Made by a program: the position numbers and the translations under genes | Assembly (NCBI GenBank): GCA_945859915.1 | Contig: CAMAPF010000265.1 | Location: 247,804-311,803 of the forward strand | DNA from: Cuscuta epithymum | Taxonomy: Eukaryota; Streptophyta; Magnoliopsida; Solanales; Convolvulaceae | Direction: 5' to 3' | DNA length: 64,000 bases | The notes under the pieces: generated by a model | The model's database searches: none | Seen by the model: only the letters and a program-made list of their open reading frames with translations | Told to the model about the DNA's origin: nothing | Shown: positions 34,974 to 46,930 of the stretch, in pieces | Layout of the letters: every line of letters begins with the position of its first letter | How positions within the stretch are numbered: the stretch's first letter is position 1

Positions 34974-35255
34974 TAATAGAATATTGGTGTGTCAATGATT
35001 TAAAAAAAATCATGTTGAAGAGCTTACCTTACTTTTTTTTTTGAAAATGATAATACAATAACATTCAAAGTTGGAACTTATTTATACTCCTAATATCAAC
35101 AGACCAATATGGCTTGAATTGTTGTTTAGAAGCAGGTTTTATTCGTATTTTTTATCTTCACTTATTTATGTATAAAAAAACCATACATGTAATGTTTTAT
35201 CTTCATCATAATATTTCTTTATCTTTTTAAATAATTTAATGTTTATTAACTGCAT

Positions 35256-35283
35256 CCCGTGCGAAGCACGGGTGAAAATCTAG
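35256..35283 (+). mobile_element. Helitron 3' terminus
   Basis: A perfect hairpin CCCGTGC-GAA-GCACGGG (35256-35272) is followed after seven bases by CTAG at 35280-35283 and then T. This matches the Helitron 3' end rule (hairpin about 10 bases before CTRR, insertion before T). The 5' end (TC) upstream was not identified. Confidence 0.8.
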
Positions 35284-35299
35284 TCATAATAAAAGATAG

Positions 35300-36217
35300 T
35301 TGATGTAGTATCACTTTGATCTCGGGGGCTAGTCATCCCGAATATCAAATTCGAACTACACAGCCCGAGCAACGAGTTGAGCTATGTTATTATTATTTTT
35401 TATTATTGATTTGTGTGCATTTTTGGCATTGAAGAACGGACTTATGAACACTCAAATACGCCCGAACGAGTACTAACACTCGAGCTAACCGGGTCACATC
35501 AGACGAGTGTGATTAAGTTCACGGTCTAAATGTCACATAATGTATATTCTAGTTTCTGTGTTTTGTACGAGTCATGTGTCGCCTCTCTTTAGACATCACG
35601 CTCTGACCTTGGGGGTAGTCATCCCGAATATCAAATTCAAACTACCAAACCCCAAGTGGCGAGTTGAGTCCTAAATATGGGCTACACACTCTACTAAACA
35701 TGAAATCTGGATTGAAAATTGGATGCCATTTATTTAGGCTAAAATCCATTAGCGAATTCCAGAGATTGTCACAATTTTATTTAAATGTATAGGTACCCCT
35801 GGATGAGGACTATCATGCTGATATCTCAAGCTTGTTGCGGTTATCTATCAAACAAAAAAGATGCCACAAACAGAGCAGACCAGATGCATCAGACGGTCAT
35901 TATTGAAGCTAAAATACATCGGCCGATGGGTTCACCCTTTTGCTTCATTTCGGGGGCATCCGATGTACTCTTTTTCCCTCGCTAGGATTTTTTCCCACTG
36001 GGTTTTTCCTAGTGAGGTTTTTAACGAGGCATCTCCCCATATGGACAAAAGGTGACGGCCCTCGACCCCCAGAGGAGTCATTACGAGGCATTCACTACTC
36101 TACTCCTCTCAATCTCACCACACCGGCCTCAAAGATGAAGAATTTCAAGAATGAGAAAGGAATCAAATTACTCCTCAAAAATCTAGCCCTGCTGATTTTA
36201 AGGAGTAGGGGGGCTCG
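35300..36217 (+). pseudogene. 3' remnant of an LTR retrotransposon
   Basis: Bases 35950-36030 contain the phrase CCCACTGGGTTTTTCCTAGT and AGGTTTTTAACGAGGCA, a stretch found between pol and the 3' LTR in many plant copia elements. Upstream, a phrase around TCATCCCGAATATCAAATTC occurs twice, near 35335 and 35620. A purine-rich GGAGTAGGGGGG at 36202-36213 could be the polypurine tract, with a 3' LTR starting at 36218. No intact coding domain remains. Confidence 0.55.
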
Positions 36218-36720
36218 TGATGGTACCATGGATTCAGCCCATGGCCCAATTATATAATTTAGCACATAAACGGGATCAGCCTAATTACAGGATCAGCCAT
36301 CAACGGGATCAGCCCAATTAACGGGATTAGCCCATAAACGGGAGCAATATCGAATGAGCCACTTGACCCATTGGGAATCAGGCCCACGATAGGAACCCAC
36401 AGCCAGGCTGGGCAGGACAGCAGACCTCGAGCCTGGGCGGAGTTCTAGTGAGGCCGGGATATTCTTAAGGTCTACGTGGCAAGGTACCATTCGATATAGA
36501 TATTTGGAATCAGAGGAGTTCGTGGACAAGCTAGAAGGAAACAATTATGGCGTGAGAATCAAAGACCGAGGAGTTCTAACTCGAGCAAGAACATAGTTCA
36601 TTAATTAGCATTAATTGTAGTAGATTCCTTCCATAATTCTACCACTCATTAATTAGCATTAATTGTAGTAGATTCCTTCCATAATTCTTCCACTGGAGTT
36701 GGAGAACGTTGTTTCTCTCA
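36218..36720 (+). mobile_element. Probable 3' LTR of the preceding relic
   Basis: It begins TGATGGTACC directly after the purine tract and may end TTCTCTCA at 36720. It contains ACGGGATCAGCC-type short repeats (36270-36345) and a tandem duplication near 36598-36693, in which a block containing AGCATTAATTGTAGTAGATT occurs twice. The right end is uncertain and no target duplication was found. Confidence 0.45.
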
Positions 36721-37394
36721 TTAGGCTCCTCGAATTTGGGAATAAAAAATAAGCTTAGATATTGATTTTGGCTCCTCTGAAACTAATTTGGTTTCTTGTA
36801 GCCAGGGCATTGGTGTCTCCTGCACTAATTTAGTTAGTCCAACAAAATTGGAAAATATTCCCATGAACTCTTTTAAATTGGAGTTTTTTGGGCCCATAAA
36901 GATTAGAATGAAACTCCCCTTTGCCTTAGCAATCTTCATATACCGGCCTGAATTGTTGAAATTTGAATAGACCGTGATAGAATCAAATCGTCTGCTTTCC
37001 CTAGAATTATCTGATCCGGTGAGGTGGTTGATAAATCGATAGATGTCCGGCGCTTGCTATACTGTGAAATTAATCCTGTACAGCGAGGATTTTTTTATTT
37101 AAAAAATGACAATTTCATTATTTCGCACAACAGTTTACATTCAATTCTGACATAATCAAAACCCTCTTCAGATTCTTCCGATAAATCTTCCGGCTTAACC
37201 TGAATTAATTTAGCCGTATCCACCGAGTCCGTGATAATTAATTGTTTCTCATTTGTAGAAGCAGTGTGACCTGGGAGTACTGAAGTAGTGAAGTTGACGT
37301 TTATGGGCGGGAGTACTGTGCGTGTAAGTTCTTTTGCTTTTATATAAGAAGAGATTACTTCGTAATATTTGTATTTGAATGAGATGAACGACAA
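36721..37394 (-). pseudogene. Diverged relative of the 25.5-kb retroposon ORF
   Basis: The minus strand reads from about 37394 through LIQVKPEDLSEESEEGFDYV, then after a break DIYRFINHLTGSDNSRESRR, and SGRYMKIAKAKGSFILIFMG with NSNLKEFMGIFSNFVG, ending SKLIFYSQIRGA and TAA at 36721. The segment aligns by eye with IIRFISQLT, SGYYIKMAKYMGSFIQIPMG, FLNIFSNFVG and SKLIFNSQIQAA of the ORF at 25497-26342. At least one frameshift (about 37080) breaks it. The function of the family is unknown. Confidence 0.65.
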
Positions 37395-38118
37395 ATTATC
37401 AATGTCTTTTATATATTCAATTATTATATAAATAGATTAACTATTCAATTCTAAGTATTTTTTCTTAATTTTTAAAATTTTAAGCGCATTTTTTGACTTT
37501 GATTTAATATATTATTTTTTAATAAATATTTAGAGATAAATTTTATGTAGATTCAAGTAGTAACAACTTCACACAAATATAAATGCATGCTAGGTAATTA
37601 GGTTACAACGGGGCAGGGCGGACCCACCCCGCAAGAACGGAAGGAAGAAGTATATGAATCAGATAGTATCATAATTATGCATAAATCTTTCAAACTTACA
37701 AAAATAACTAAATTTGCAGCCAATTAGGGCGATTTGTTTCTTTCTTTGTCCTGGGATTATGGTGCGATTGTGAGTCAGATTGTGGTGGGCCCGGTTTCGC
37801 TATTACATATCTGAGCGCAATTACTAATTATCTACCCCCATGTTTTGCGATTTTGTTGCGCAGAGTAGCATGCCGGAAGAAGGGGGGAATACGGTTCACG
37901 ATTAACGGCCACCAATTCTTCAATTTGGACCCGTGCGGGTCACGGGGCGGGTCCATCTAGTGAAGTCACGTGACTAGAAATGATATCCAGTCCAGCCATA
38001 TTTATACACCCTTATATTTTACGAGTTTTATCCTCCAGATCTAACAACAAATGGGAACCATATAGAGAACAAATGAAATGATGACACTTTGAAAATGTAC
38101 CAAAATAAAAGATTACTA
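37395..38118. other. Unassigned
   Basis: Nothing recognised except two GC-rich spots, near 37610-37640 and 37920-37960, that share GGGCGG and GACCC strings and could be ends of an old TIR element. No duplication supports this. Confidence 0.4.
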
Positions 38119-38362
38119 AGGATGTCTTCTTTTGGACTGTTTTCAGTCCCAGACCAGACCAGATCAGTCTTAAATAGATCAGACCAGACCAGACCGGACT
38201 TAAACAGACCAGACTTGGACAGTTATAAAATACACAGAGACCAGACTTTACCAGACCAGACCAGTTTAGACCAGACCAGAGTAGACAAGACTTAAACAGA
38301 CCAGACCAGATCAGACCAAACCAGACTAGACCAGCAAATTTCAGCCCAAAAGAAAACATCCT
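38119..38362. mobile_element. TIR element built of CAGACC repeats (244 bp)
   Basis: The ends AGGATGTCTTCTTTTGGACT and, inverted, AGGATGTTTTCTTTTGGGCT form a 22-bp repeat with two or three mismatches. The interior is almost entirely AGACCAGACC and AGACTTAAAC strings. No target duplication was clear. Both long frames in it are repeat translations. Confidence 0.65.
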
Positions 38363-38589
38363 AAGCCTATATTTGAGTGTGTATTGCAAACCATATATAT
38401 GACTTTCACACAGCATTTTTAGCAAGACTGAAATGACGCCTGCAAAATTAAGTTTGGATGATCAAAAGATGGAAGAAAATTAATGGTATATTACACGGGA
38501 TATGAGCAACTCGGCAACTCATGGGAACAAGTTGAGCAAAAAAGATAGTATTGGCCATTATATATATGTAAGCTGAAAATGTGTGCCAC

Positions 38590-38735
38590 CAGGGGCGAAG
38601 CCAGGACACTGGGCCGGTAGAAAGAATATTTTTGGAAAAAATTTTACTTGGAATTTTTTACCCTAAAAATTTAGACATTGTTAAAATTTGGGCTGGGCCA
38701 TGGCCAGGGTTGGCCATCCCCTGTCTACGCCCCTG
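38590..38735. mobile_element. hAT MITE of the CAGGGGCGGAGCC family (146 bp)
   Basis: The ends CAGGGGCGAAGCCAGG and CTACGCCCCTG are inverted, and identical 8-mers TGTGCCAC flank it (38582-38589 and 38736-38743). The element at 49152-49307 matches it in reverse orientation along its length. No coding capacity. Confidence 0.9.
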
Positions 38736-38743
38736 TGTGCCAC

Positions 38744-39286
38744 TATCTACCTCAGCAATAAGAGGAAACAAAATATCTTCTTCTCCAAATTGTTTTTTTT
38801 AATCATCAAATGTGCCTCTATTCATATCAAAATATTCAGGATCATTACATCAAGCAAAAGAAAAATAAAACTGACACCAACTGAAACTTCAACAACTACG
38901 ACTGTAACCCTATGGTGAGACTTTGAGACGGTCACCCTTGAGAGATAGCAACACGAATCGCTAACCATGTAGTGGGCTTGACACAGCCAAACTTATTCCC
39001 ATACATCCAACCATACCCAATGATATAAATTTAGTTATAAACAATTCTTGTGTGCTTCCAACGACTAGTCTCTCTGATGCTCTAATAGCCACAAATTTAG
39101 TTAGAAATAGGATAATAGTTCAAATATATAATTAGTATTTATAAATTTATCTCATGTAGTCAATAGTTACCTGCCAAACAGAACCCTTCATTGCTCCCTT
39201 TGTCCCCCTTTCTCCCCCCTATATCTTTCTTCCTTTCCCCCATTCTTCCTTATATTGCTCCCCCAATGTTCCTCATTTCCTACTGC
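38744..39286. other. Unassigned
   Basis: AT-rich sequence with a CCCCTTT/CTTCC-rich part at 39190-39270. No frame or element end recognised. Confidence 0.45.
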
Positions 39287-40500
39287 CACTACAAGAAATT
39301 GCACCTTTTATGACAACAATTTGTGTGACACACAAAGAATTGTCATATTATATTGAGTATTAGTTACAAAACTTAAATTCGTCACAATAAAATGATATGT
39401 TATGACAATTTTATTGTTTTTCATATTATATTTCGTCACTAATTGATGTTTATCATGACAATAAGATCTAATTCGTCACTTAAAGTTTGAGCTCCAATAT
39501 AAGATATAATTCGTCACTCTAATTCGTCACTTAAATTCAAAAATCAATTAGTTACCCCTCACCTTTGATCATTCTCACTATATGCCCCCTCATATTAATA
39601 TTTTTTAAATTTTATTTAATATAACTCTTAAAATCAATGAAATACTGTAGTATGTCTATAAATTAAATTTTAAAAGTAAAATACGATTTATTATCATAAT
39701 TATAAATTATTGTTCTTGATCATTATTTTTGTACTTAGCTACTCGAGCATGAAATAAATATTAATGAAAGCAGTTAAAGTAGAAGACTCACGAGCTGAGT
39801 AATATTCATGAGATATATCAAAGAAAGTTGTTTAAAATATTGTGATCAAAATTCTAGACACCTCTTCTTCATGAATATATTCATGATGAAGAAGTGTCTA
39901 GAATTTTGATCACAATATATCAAAATCTATTTGTAATTTATCCGGCTGGATTAATCTCAATATCATTTCTTTCATGTGTAGCAAAGAAGAAATACCAAGA
40001 AAAAAATGAATTTCATCAATCTGTGACCTAAAAGATTGGTCTAGTATTTAATAACGAAACTAAAAGATAGAATGTTCGATATAGGGTCTGAATAATTGTA
40101 AGCTATCCATCTATCTAAGACCTAAAATATACGTAGTATATCATAGATTTTGATTCTTTTTATTAGTTCAATTACTAATTTTTTATCATTTTTTTCGCAA
40201 AAAGTTTATTAGTTTAATAAAATTAAATGATATTTATTTTTTTAAATTAAAAAAGATGAAAATTCGTGATATTTTATATCTTACTCATGAGTCTTCTCTA
40301 TTAACTACATTCATTAATTTATTCCATGATCGAGTAGATAAGTAAAACAAATAACGATCAACAACAATGACTTATAATTATGATATTAAATTGTATTTTA
40401 CTTTAAAACTTGATTTTATAGACAACTTTCATTAAATTTAAAAGTTATATTAATGGTCATACGTGTGCGTTGACAAACATGAAAAGTGGAATGTTGCAAC
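39287..40500 (+). mobile_element. CACTA (En/Spm) left end with foldback insertion
   Basis: The sequence begins CACTACAAGAAATTGCACC, a canonical CACTA terminal repeat, followed by subterminal repeats of AATTCGTCAC (about 39386, 39468, 39507, 39522). No matching TTCTTGTAGTG right end is in the window, so the element is truncated or very long. From about 39590 to 40470 the DNA is a large imperfect palindrome: the arm around 39600-39830 is the reverse complement of 40240-40455 (for example AAGTAAAATACGA against its partner TTGTATTTTACTT). The palindrome holds the short hairpin at 39837-39918. Confidence 0.65.
39837..39918. other. Near-perfect 82-nt hairpin
   Basis: The left arm ATATTGTGATCAAAATTCTA continues to CATGAATA, and the right arm is its reverse complement with two or three mismatches over about 41 bases. 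The loop is minimal. It could come from a MITE or be a source of small RNAs. Confidence 0.75.
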
Positions 40501-40778
40501 TAAATGAGAATGGATGGAGTATATATTTATACTACAATACAATATTCTTAAAGAGAGTAGCGTTCTAGTTTATGCGTATAAAATTTCAGCTAAAAATTCA
40601 ATCCAGTCAAATGTCGAATTGAAAAACATTGCATGCTTCATGGTTGAATTTTAACCTAAAATATGGAGGGTATAAACTAGACTTGATGAAGAGCCCCCAA
40701 TGGACTTGGCCAGATGTCGGATCTTATCAGGCCAGCCTGACAGGATTACATCTTTTCTTAAAGAATAATAGCCTTTCA

Positions 40779-40795
40779 CCCGTGCGTTGCACGAG
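40779..40795 (-). mobile_element. Decayed Helitron 3' hairpin
   Basis: CCCGTGC-GTT-GCACGAG with one mismatch lies a few bases from GCTATT on the minus strand, where CTAGT would be expected. It resembles the better preserved end at 40935-40963. Confidence 0.5.
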
Positions 40796-40934
40796 AATGA
40801 GTTGATGCGCTCTTATTTAGTTGAAATATGTCTGGTAGTGCACAATTTTACCATTATTAAATTTTATTTAATTATGAGTTAAAATTAGAAAAATACAAAT
40901 TGACAAACTTGCAACGATTAATTTTTACAATATA

Positions 40935-40963
40935 CTAGATTCTTTACCCGTGCGTTGCACGGG
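40935..40963 (-). mobile_element. Helitron 3' terminus
   Basis: The minus strand has the hairpin CCCGTGC-AAC-GCACGGG (40947-40963), then TAAAGAAT and CTAG followed by T at 40934. This fits the Helitron 3' end. The body would extend to the right; its 5' TC end was not found. Confidence 0.75.
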
Positions 40964-41394
40964 ACGCATATGTTATATGTTTAACTATGTCATTAGAAGA
41001 TAGTGGGAATCTAACGAATAGTTTGATCAACTCGGATTTAGATCTGTTAAAAGTTTGAGATGGATTTTTCAGAGTACAAAGTTTTTCAAAGTTAGGATCA
41101 CTTGGTACACACAAAATACTTCATTAGATATATGATAATATTTGTGTTTATAGAATATAATCACAAAGGATCCAAGCAATTGTGGAGCACTAAAAATGTC
41201 ACTGATCAAAATCAGCATCCGAACTTCTCAAAATCAAGCCTGAGCCCCAAATCCTTTGTTCAAGCAACGCCGAATTCTTATTTTGCCAGAACAGTTCTGG
41301 CCCCACGATCACCAACAGTCTTATTCATTCATCATGCATGCTTCTGATCTTTATTGGAAAAATTGTTCAGGAGGAAAACCTAAAAGGCCTCTTA

Positions 41395-41677
41395 GGGTTG
41401 GTTTGCAACCACTTTTAAAAAAGCACTTCTCAGCTTTTGGCTTTAAAAAAGCACTTATTTTCCCAAACACTACAACTTTTATTTTTCTCGGCTTCCGCGT
41501 CAAAAGTGCTTTTACTTTTTCTATTACACAAAAAGCACTTATTTTACCAAACACTACCCACATTTACTTTTCAAAATCACTTTTTTCTCAAACACAATCA
41601 ACTTTTATTTAATCACTTCTCCCCATTTCATTAAAAAAAGCACTTTTTTAAAAGCAGAAGCTGTTGCAAACAGACCC
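41395..41677. mobile_element. Harbinger/Tourist-like MITE (283 bp)
   Basis: The ends GGGTTGGTTTGCAACCACTT and, inverted, GGGTCTGTTTGCAACAGCTT are 15-20 bp repeats. Both are flanked by TTA (41392-41394 and 41678-41680), the usual 3-bp Harbinger duplication. The interior repeats AAAAAGCACTT in both directions. A half copy remains at 56341-56437. Confidence 0.85.
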
Positions 41678-41680
41678 TTA

Positions 41681-42785
41681 GGGCTCTTACGAATAAGAGT
41701 ATTTTCTATTTATTTTTTTTAAAAAAACTTCTACTTCTATACTATTTGAGTTATTCATCTTTGACTTTTCTACTCAAAAATGTTAAACTTTGACAAATTA
41801 ACCTCTACAAATTTATGTCTCATTTAGGCAACTTTTATACATGGCCGATGCGATGTTTATTAAAAACCATTCAATTCTCTTTACCTATTTTTTTACATAT
41901 GGACTCAACTCACATGTTAGAAATAGTAGAAATGCCTATTTGAACATTTTTTCACAAATTTGTATTCAAATATAGTTAAAGGTTTTATTTCATACAACAG
42001 AAAGATAAGTATAGTTTAAGAATAACATAACGCACATTTATATATTTGCACACCCCCTGTTTTACCTGTTTACAAAGGCAAGTCATTTAAAACATGCAAT
42101 TGATATAAATTTATAGTCATCTGATTACTTAGTTATTATAAATAACTTTTTTGAATTAATATGTAAACATTTGAAAATGAAAAAATCTTTGCCAAAATCA
42201 TTTCTGTATCGCACAAGTGAATTATTAGAGCAAATCATTTTAATAGAAGGAAGGACTTTAACGAGGATTAGTGCAAGATAAAAGGTGTTAATTCTCATGT
42301 ATTCTTTATTCCTCAACAACTTCATATGTTAGTTTGCCATTACAATTTAGATTGCTATAATACCCAAACATGACTTATAATGAATGACATGACTATAAAT
42401 AAAAGTCATAGACAATCATCGCGTGTGGTTCATAGTTGAAAAACATGTTTTTGGTCATGATCCACTTTATGTTATTGAAATTAACATATATAACCAATTG
42501 CAAACAATAAAAAACATGAACATTGAAATTAAGAATTTTGTCTATAAAGAAGTGTTTCATAACATTTAGCATGAAATGTATCATGTTTTCAAATTATATT
42601 TGTATGGCATGCTACTTCCTATTGTGTGGGGTTATAAAAATTTGTATACGATTTTGTTCATTGGTAAATCTCATTGAATATATTTCAATCTCTGTCAAAC
42701 TTTATTATCGTACGGAATTCTACATAATTCATTAAAATTATAAGATTCTCGTAATTTGAATAAATTAATTACATCGTGAAAATTT
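41681..42785. other. Unassigned, possibly Helitron interior
   Basis: AT-rich, no frame with known motifs. It ends at a Helitron-type 3' terminus (42790-42817), so part of it may be Helitron body. Confidence 0.35.
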
Positions 42786-42789
42786 TCCA

Positions 42790-42817
42790 AACGTGCATCA
42801 CACGGGTGTTCTACTAG
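42790..42817 (+). mobile_element. Helitron 3' terminus (imperfect hairpin)
   Basis: An imperfect hairpin around ACGTGCATCACACGGGT is followed by GTTCTACTAG and T at 42818. It is similar to the other Helitron ends here but with a weaker stem. Confidence 0.55.
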
Positions 42818-43655
42818 TTGGGGTAAAATTAAAGATTTTGTTTATATTTGAACAACTAGAGAGTGACATTTATAAATTTGAATGGATGAGGCGGGCCTAC
42901 GTTCTAATACAGGCAATAATAGGACTGGGACCGGTTCGGTTCTTACTCAAAATGAGTGGAACCGTTATAAAAATTTTAACTAATGAAATCGGTTCGGTTC
43001 CCGAATAAAAAATCAAGAACCGTTATGGAACCGAACCGGTAGTAAACGGTTCGGTTCTTTTTTTTACCGGTTCCTAGAATAATTTTTTCTTGTCTAAGAT
43101 TTAACACATAATTTTAAACACGTCGAAAATTAAAAACACGAGTATTAAAATTTTATTTGAAGCTCTAATTATTTCAAACATCTAAGCTCAAACTTAACTA
43201 ATGAACTTTGAACACTTAATAGAACAAAAGTGATTTGAATTTTCATGTAATAAATCAAACATTGAACATCAGTGTAGTATCGGAGCGATGAAGGTTACTC
43301 GTCATCATAGTACCAAGAATAGGACGCCTACTTCAAGTCTTTCAAAACATAAAAAAAAAAGACATTGAGTTTGCATGTATAGATATAAAAACATTATTAC
43401 ATTCTATTGATTCATAATAAATCTAATAATTAGAAATATCATGAAAATAGTAAAGTAAAATATGTGCAATCAACTACAAGTTATTTGAGTTATTTTATAT
43501 TTATAAAATTTATGTGATGGAACAAAACTTGATTTGTAGAAAGGAGTTTAATGTATTATATCAACCTCATGTACAATATTTATTACTTCTTTTCCGTTGA
43601 TTAAATTAGAATGGTTAGTTAAATATGTTATATTGTTTTATTATTGTTGTTGTGG

Positions 43656-44193
<538 letters not shown>

Positions 44194-44230
44194 GGAAAGG
44201 CATTTTATTAGGATAAGAAAAGTTGAAGGA

Positions 44231-44986
44231 TTACAAATAACAAGTGGGGAGCCTAGCAACAAGTTGAGCTCCAACCCCTTTTTGAATGGCTAATCGATTC
44301 CTAATAAAAAGAAAACTGCCAACTCTTAAAGTGGAATCATGTCTAGCAATATGGCTCTTAACACGTTTAAGAAACAAAATGGATTCCGGTCCGAGTTCCC
44401 CCAAGGTGGTGAAGCCCAAGGTACCAAAATTGTGACCATTGCTTTTGCAAATATATTCATATTTATGCTTCTTCCTCTCAATAGCTCTGGTTAAGGCTGC
44501 ACCGGATTTAAAATGTTCAAGATTAACATCCCCTGCAAAAGGGGAAACAATAGTAACATCCAAGCAAACATCAACACCCTTATCCCATCCATAAAGAAGA
44601 ACATCAGCAGGTTTAGCCCCACCCCCTTGCTGCGTAAGGAACCCCAAGGGAGCCTCAATTTTATGAGAAATACCAGCCCGGAAACAAATGTCAGCCACAG
44701 TATCCCTAACCAAATTATGCCTGAATTTGGGGCCAATATGACTGGAGCAATGAAGGGCATGATCCCCCCAGGCATCCATACTACCAAGGCAACAAGAACA
44801 AGTAGCACCATGCTGAAATAGGGGGATGCCAAGTCTGTATGCCAAGATTGCAGTAAACTGTCTAGGACTAATGGTTTGTCCTAGACCTTCAGCAGGGATA
44901 GCTAGCAGAAAATCCATAGCATGCTTCATCTTGTTACTTTTCCAAAGAGCAATATCCCTGCAACTCATATTATATTTAGACTCCAT
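44231..44986 (-). CDS. C-terminal part of a plant non-LTR RT-family protein
   Basis: A 251-codon frame reads MESKYNMSCRDIALWKSNKM and ends GVGAQLVARLPTCYL. A cysteine/histidine cluster occurs at about residues 83-106 (CSCCLGSMDAWGDHALHC), the C-terminal zinc-binding motif seen after RT in several non-LTR elements. It is followed by a segment with KPADVLLYGWDKGVDVCLDV, which could be a PD-(D/E)XK-type nuclease core. The ending QKGVGAQLVARLP recurs, as I recall, in many plant proteins annotated as RT-like. RT itself is missing. A 3' UTR of about 35 bases with AATAAA precedes the (TTA)n tract. It is uninterrupted, so the insertion may be young. Confidence 0.65.
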   Translation of the reverse strand: MESKYNMSCRDIALWKSNKMKHAMDFLLAIPAEGLGQTISPRQFTAILAYRLGIPLFQHGATCSCCLGSMDAWGDHALHCSSHIGPKFRHNLVRDTVADICFRAGISHKIEAPLGFLTQQGGGAKPADVLLYGWDKGVDVCLDVTIVSPFAGDVNLEHFKSGAALTRAIERKKHKYEYICKSNGHNFGTLGFTTLGELGPESILFLKRVKSHIARHDSTLRVGSFLFIRNRLAIQKGVGAQLVARLPTCYL

Positions 44987-44990
44987 TTCC

Positions 44991-45290
<300 letters not shown>

Positions 45291-45592
45291 CTACTACTAC
45301 TAATTTTATTTTATTTTATTTTTTTAATAACGGTTCCTTAACGGTTCCATGCACATATTTTTTATAGGAACCGGGAACCGAACCGTTATAACCCGTTTCG
45401 GTTCGGTTCCTACAAAAGAGACATTAATTGTTAGCGATTCGGTTCCTAGATGTTGTTAACGGTTCGGTTCCAATCTGTTCTACGGTTCCCGGTTCCAAAA
45501 TCCCACCCCTAGGCAATAATTGAGGGACTAAATATGTTCTTTAAACAAAATGAAGGTATCATTGGTTTAATAATTCAATACTTTTTTAAAAA

Positions 45593-45878
45593 GGGAAAAT
45601 TGCCCTAAATAGGTAACAACTTTGGAAATTTAAAAATATGATCACTATGTTTTCTTTCCAAAATAAGAGTCGTTATTATCATTATTGAAAAATACTGTCA
45701 TTAATTATAATAAATATTGTCATGTTGAATGCTTAATACTGCGACTATTTGATAGTCATAACTAAAGATGACAGTAAATACTGACAACTTATTGCTATTT
45801 TGAGAAGAAAAACTTAACATAGTAGTTTCTATTTTGGAATTCCAAACTCTATTTAGTCCTATTTTGGGAAATCTCCTC
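45593..45878. mobile_element. Small foldback element of the CCTAAATAGG group
   Basis: The ends GGGAAAATTGCCCTAAATAG and, inverted, GAGGAGATTTCCCAAAATAG are similar to the ends of the elements at 57853-58705 and 60032-61319. A 15-base direct repeat AAGGTATCATTGGTT lies on both sides, somewhat outside the ends (about 45552 and 45900). Confidence 0.5.
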
Positions 45879-45961
45879 AAAAACATTAATAAAAAAACCA
45901 AGGTATCATTGGTTCAAACATTTAAATATGTAAAAAAAATTGTGGGAGAAAAAGAATGAAA

Positions 45962-46057
45962 GGTTAACATCACAAAGATAGGAATATTAACTTTCTAAGA
46001 ATCTTTTTGTTCTTAGATAGTTAGATAATTCATATTCCTATCTTCTGTGATGTTAAA
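45962..46057. other. Hairpin, about 96 nt
   Basis: GTTAACATCACA with AGATAGGAATAT on the left pairs with ATATTCCTATCT and TGTGATGTTAAAC on the right, with small bulges. It is about as long as plant miRNA precursors but could also be a short MITE. Confidence 0.6.
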
Positions 46058-46589
46058 CATCCATACTTACTTTGTCAATTAATAACTAACAAATCTACTT
46101 GAAGGACCACAAACGGTGTGCTTTGGAGCCGAGCCTAAATATAACAGGCAATATAAGTATAAGTGTTAACGGTGTGGGAAAAGGCGGAGTGAGTATATGC
46201 ATTGGGCTCGAAACATTATGCGTTCCTTCCCGTTCTTACCAGTTGCTCCTTACCCACTACATTCGGCCTCTTCCTTTCTCTGCATTCAAATCACGCCCAG
46301 TGCAGGAACAGTGCAGGAGGGCGTCTTCAGCCGCTGCGCCGCCCTCCCATTCCCATCACCCCTCTTCCTCTGATCTATTAAGTCCGTATGTATCATATGA
46401 TATCATATTATTCATTTATAATACTCCGTAGTAAAAATATGAGTAAACAGAATAGAGTTAGTGTACTTTAAATAAGTTAATTAAGAGGAGTTAGTGTTTA
46501 CATTATTCTCAAAATAGGAAAAACCATACTTCATCTATCAATAAAAAGTAACTGCGACAATTAAGGGACAGAGAGAGGAAATATTATAA

Positions 46590-46923
46590 TGAGCGAGCAA
46601 ACTACAACTTTTGAAAGACTCCTTTTATAAACAACATTAGTAATTTGTTTATCACTCTTATCACTTCCAATATAAAATTCATCATGAGAAGAGAATAGAT
46701 TTAATACACTTAAAAAAATTAATTAGGAAGAGGTGGAATTAATGTTTACATTGCTCTTGTAATAAAAAAAATTATAAATATAATAATGAGCGAACAAGTT
46801 ACACTTTTTGAATTTTTTTTGTAAACAACATTTGTAATTTGTTCATCATTCTCATCACCAAACAATATTTTTAAACATTTACTATTTCTACCTCTTGACA
46901 CTGCAATGTAAAATTGACCATGC
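46590..46923 (-). pseudogene. Helitron helicase C-terminus, tail duplicated
   Basis: Immediately beyond the MITE at 46931, the minus strand reads RHGQFYIAVSRGRNSKCLKI, then LFGDENDEQITNVVYKK. This is the end of the Rep-helicase protein of plant Helitrons (H-G-Q-x-Y-x-A-x-S-R, then D-E-D and N-V-V-Y-K). A second tail, DKSDKQITNVVYKRSLSKVV, follows within 200 bases, so the end is duplicated in tandem. The helicase acts in rolling-circle transposition. The upstream part is not readable. Confidence 0.7.
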
Positions 46924-46930
46924 CTAAAGT

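Noticed and set aside
37600..37965. A TIR element between two GGGCGG-containing spots
   Set aside because: The two spots share only short G/C strings and no flanking duplication was found.
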